Shown here: one piece after another, positions 5,254 through 9,481 of the stretch
Layout: the number at the start of each line of letters is the position of its first letter
How positions within the stretch are numbered: position 1 is the stretch's first letter
Source: Pseudomonadota bacterium
Lineage (GTDB): Bacteria; Myxococcota_A; Polyangia; Fen-1088
Length of the DNA: 9,481 nucleotides
Reading direction: 5' to 3'
Assembly: GCA_017881285.1 (NCBI GenBank)
Contig: JADGRD010000087.1
Location: 1 to 9,481 of the forward strand
Notes under the pieces: model-generated
What the model saw: the letters and a program-made list of their open reading frames with translations, nothing else
What the model was told of the DNA's origin: nothing
The model's database searches: none
Position numbers and translations under genes: made by a program

Positions 5254-6780
5254 TCAGAATTGGTAGCGCACTCCGCTGGTGAGATCGAGGACTGCCGAGA
5301 TGTGCCCGAAGCCCAGCAGCGATTGCGTCTCGACCGACCAGCGGAAGTGCCGGCTCAATTTGTAGAGCATGCCGGCCCCGATCCCGGCCACGAAGGGGCC
5401 ACCGCGCACGGTATCCTTCACCGTGCGGGGAGGGCTGTAGGGATTACCGTTTGCATCGCGCTCGTCCGCCGTGACCTGGAGGCGGAAGCCCTCGCCCCAG
5501 CCCCCAGCCAGCGCGAAGTACCAGCGGATCTTCTCGTCGCCTTCGGTAAAGAAGAGCATGCGTAGCAACAGGGAATGCGCCCCGGTCGCCGTTCCCGCAA
5601 CGCCACCGAAGATGCCCTGGTCCCGCCCGCCGAGCGACAGCGCCGTCTTCCGGCCGATGAAGTAGCCGATCTCTGGCGCGAGGTGGCCGGTGGCTGCCCA
5701 GGCCAGGCCGGAATTGACCGCGCAATAATACGGAGGCTTGCCGAACGCCTCGGTGGAATGTGCCGCGGCGTAGCCAAGCCCGCTGCCGACGCTCAGAGAA
5801 AACCACCACGTCCCCTTCGACCCCTGGTGTTCCCGCCAGCGCTCCCTTTCGAGGCCAGCGAGTGGGTTGTTGTCGTCGATCTCCTCGCCTTCCTCTTCTT
5901 CTTCGTCGCCCTCCGCGCCTTCGCCTTCTGCAACCGGGGGTGGCCCTGCGCCCGCCACGGCTTCGCCGCCCTTGACGGCGATCACGCTGGGGTTCTCTTC
6001 GCTGCCGGAAAGCGCCAGACTGTTGCCGGACGGGTCGTTGGCCTCGAAATAGAAGAGAACCGAAGTTCCTTGCGTGCGGGGCGCGGGGATCTTCGTCACC
6101 CAGGTCGTGGTGCCGCCGGACGCGCCCTCCTTCGTCAGTCGCTGCACCTCGAACTCCTGGGCGGCGTTGACCTTGTAGTAGAGCATGATGGTCGCGGGCT
6201 GCAGATTGCTGGCGGTCAGGCACTTGAGCGTGATCTCGTCGCCGGCGGCGACCTCGCCCCCAGTCGGGCAACGAAAGTCGCCACCGGCCGCGGCCTCGAC
6301 CGGCAGCTCGGCGCCCTTGGGTGCCACCGGACCCGGGGCCGGAGCGGCGCCGCCTCCGGAAATTTCCGCCTTGGCGCGGGCGAAATTGGCCTCGGTCTCG
6401 GGGCTCGCCCGCTGCTTGCTCAGCTTGAGGTCGGGCTTGATGGCGAGCGCCTTCTTGAAGTGAAGGACCGCCTTATCCGGCTGGTTGAGCCCTTGGCTGT
6501 AGAGCACGGCCAGGTTGCCGTTGGTGGACAGGCCGGCCGGTCCGCTCGCCAGGTTCGACTTCTCCACGAGGGCAAGCGCCTCGAGCAGGGTCTTCTCCGC
6601 CATGGCATAGTTCAGGTCGTCGAAATACTGCATCGCGGTGCGATTCAGCTCCCGCACCTTGGCCGCCGGATCCGCCGCATCGGCGCCCTTGGCCTCACCG
6701 GGCGCGGCGAGCGGTCGCGCCAAGACCAGAAGAAACGTGACGAATGCCGTGAGCGAGCCCGCGAAATGTCTTCTCAGCAT
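5254..6780 (-). CDS. Exported TPR protein with C-terminal outer-membrane beta-barrel-like region
   Basis: 508 residues. A signal peptide covers about 1-26 (MLRRHFAGSL, a hydrophobic core, then RPLAA). Residues about 38-140 hold helical repeats of the TPR type: AMQYFDDLNYAMAEKTLLEA, then NLAVLYSQGLNQPDKAVLHF, then KALAIKPDL. A Pro/Ala linker leads to a beta-rich segment (about 160-270) with Cys171 and Cys187 that may pair. Residues 281-305 form a very acidic linker containing EEEEEGEE. From about 322 to 508 come aromatic-rich alternating strands ending in RYQF, the typical C-terminal barrel signal recognised by the BAM complex. The protein is probably anchored in the outer membrane with its TPR part in the periplasm, binding a partner. 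The start is fixed by the signal peptide; the ribosome site is weak. It lies 90 bases before the lipoprotein gene on the same strand and may be co-expressed. I do not recognise a named family. Confidence 0.85.
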   Translation of the reverse strand: MLRRHFAGSLTAFVTFLLVLARPLAAPGEAKGADAADPAAKVRELNRTAMQYFDDLNYAMAEKTLLEALALVEKSNLASGPAGLSTNGNLAVLYSQGLNQPDKAVLHFKKALAIKPDLKLSKQRASPETEANFARAKAEISGGGAAPAPGPVAPKGAELPVEAAAGGDFRCPTGGEVAAGDEITLKCLTASNLQPATIMLYYKVNAAQEFEVQRLTKEGASGGTTTWVTKIPAPRTQGTSVLFYFEANDPSGNSLALSGSEENPSVIAVKGGEAVAGAGPPPVAEGEGAEGDEEEEEGEEIDDNNPLAGLERERWREHQGSKGTWWFSLSVGSGLGYAAAHSTEAFGKPPYYCAVNSGLAWAATGHLAPEIGYFIGRKTALSLGGRDQGIFGGVAGTATGAHSLLLRMLFFTEGDEKIRWYFALAGGWGEGFRLQVTADERDANGNPYSPPRTVKDTVRGGPFVAGIGAGMLYKLSRHFRWSVETQSLLGFGHISAVLDLTSGVRYQF

Positions 6781-6804
6781 GGTGGTGTCTTGGTCCTACT
6801 GGAA

Positions 6805-6827
6805 GAAGGACCCTGGGAGGGTCCTTC
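6805..6827 (-). repeat. Perfect 10-base inverted repeat in the TPR-barrel leader
   Basis: GAAGGACCCT (6805-6814), 3-base centre GGG, then AGGGTCCTTC (6818-6827). It lies 24 bases upstream of the TPR-barrel ATG, so it would be in that gene's leader or at its promoter. It may act as an operator or as a hairpin near the ribosome site. No U-run follows on either strand, so a terminator is unlikely. Confidence 0.5.
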
Positions 6828-6837
6828 AGATCTCACC

Positions 6838-6879
6838 GCGCTGAGGGCCGCCGTGCCAAGCCCGCCGGCCCTCACGCGC
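6838..6879. repeat. Long GC-rich stem-loop in the divergent region
   Basis: TGAGGGCCG (6842-6850) pairs perfectly with CGGCCCTCA (6866-6874) around a 15-base loop. The outer GCGC (6838-6841) can pair with GCGC (6876-6879) past one bulged base, giving 13 pairs. Role unknown: an operator pair or a structured leader are both possible. Confidence 0.4.
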
Positions 6880-6943
6880 TTCCGTTCCTTCCTATTTACA
6901 CACTAGGGGGACCGGAAGTGAGAAGAATCGCACAGATCGCCGG

Positions 6944-6977
6944 CCGACCGCCAGCCCCCGCGCCGTCCGGCGGTCGG
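6944..6977. repeat. Third inverted repeat, upstream of acnA
   Basis: CCGACCGCC (6944-6952) pairs with GGCGGTCGG (6969-6977) around a 16-base C-rich loop, extendable by GG/CC past one extra G. It ends about 60 bases before the acnA ATG and may lie in its leader. Confidence 0.4.
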
Positions 6978-7039
6978 GCCGCGGCTCCGCTCGTGCACAA
7001 GGTCGATCTCGCGGTCGGAGCTTGCTACCTTAGCGCACC

Positions 7040-9481
<2,442 letters not shown>

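Larger units (their letters stand above)
6781..7039. promoter_or_regulatory. Divergent intergenic region between the TPR-barrel gene and acnA
   Basis: These 259 bases must hold the start signals of both divergent genes. I see three inverted repeats (listed separately) and one A/T-richer patch around 6885-6905 that is the likeliest promoter area. No -10/-35 pair on either strand is close enough to consensus to call. Confidence 0.5.

Noticed and set aside
5230..5256. Intrinsic terminator after the TPR-barrel gene
   Set aside because: The only stem is 5 bases, overlaps the stop codon, and is not followed by a U-run on the minus strand; the T-run at 5229-5233 reads as A on that strand.
6885..6905. 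GGAAC on the minus strand as an ECF -35 element upstream of the TPR-barrel gene
   Set aside because: No matching -10 such as CGTC is found at a suitable 15-17 base spacing.
5575..6906. 443-codon open frame on the plus strand opposite the TPR-barrel gene
   Set aside because: No domain or signal sequence, and it covers a minus-strand gene with signal peptide, TPRs and a terminal barrel signal.

Overview
The window is GC-rich coding DNA with strong G/C preference at third codon positions. It contains signal-peptide proteins ending in outer-membrane beta-barrels, an alanine/proline-rich linker, a Cys-rich lipoprotein tail, an ECF sigma factor and a bacterial caspase. This mix suggests a Gram-negative bacterium, most likely a myxobacterium (Myxococcota). 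That placement is an inference from style and gene content, not from a marker gene.

Layout: six genes lie on the minus strand and one on the plus strand. From right to left on the minus strand: (i) a TPR plus beta-barrel secreted protein (6780-5254); (ii) a putative lipoprotein with a Cys-rich tail (5163-4537); (iii) an ECF-type RNA polymerase sigma factor (about 4549-3863); (iv) a one-pass membrane anti-sigma-like protein with an N-terminal zinc-binding motif and a C-terminal DUF4384-like domain (3853-3086); (v) an exported caspase-like peptidase fused to a C-terminal beta-barrel-like region (3084-1531); and, after a 315-base gap, (vi) a porin-like protein that runs off the left edge (1215-1). 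On the plus strand, the aconitase gene acnA starts at 7040 and runs off the right edge. It diverges from the TPR-barrel gene across a 259-base region holding three inverted repeats.

The most interesting part is the tight cluster 5163-1531. Lipoprotein and sigma genes overlap by 13 bases with the chosen start, sigma and anti-sigma are 9 bases apart, and anti-sigma and caspase are 1 base apart. Such packing implies one transcript and translational coupling. The topology suggests an envelope signalling module: a cytoplasmic sigma factor held by a membrane anti-sigma whose sensory domain is periplasmic, with a periplasmic caspase-barrel and a lipoprotein as possible sensors, effectors or targets. 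Caspase/DUF4384 pairings and ECF/anti-sigma pairs are individually known. The combination with a barrel-fused caspase is what deserves a second look; its function is not established here.

No tRNA, rRNA, CRISPR array, transposase or integrase was seen. Both edge genes are incomplete only because the window cuts them.
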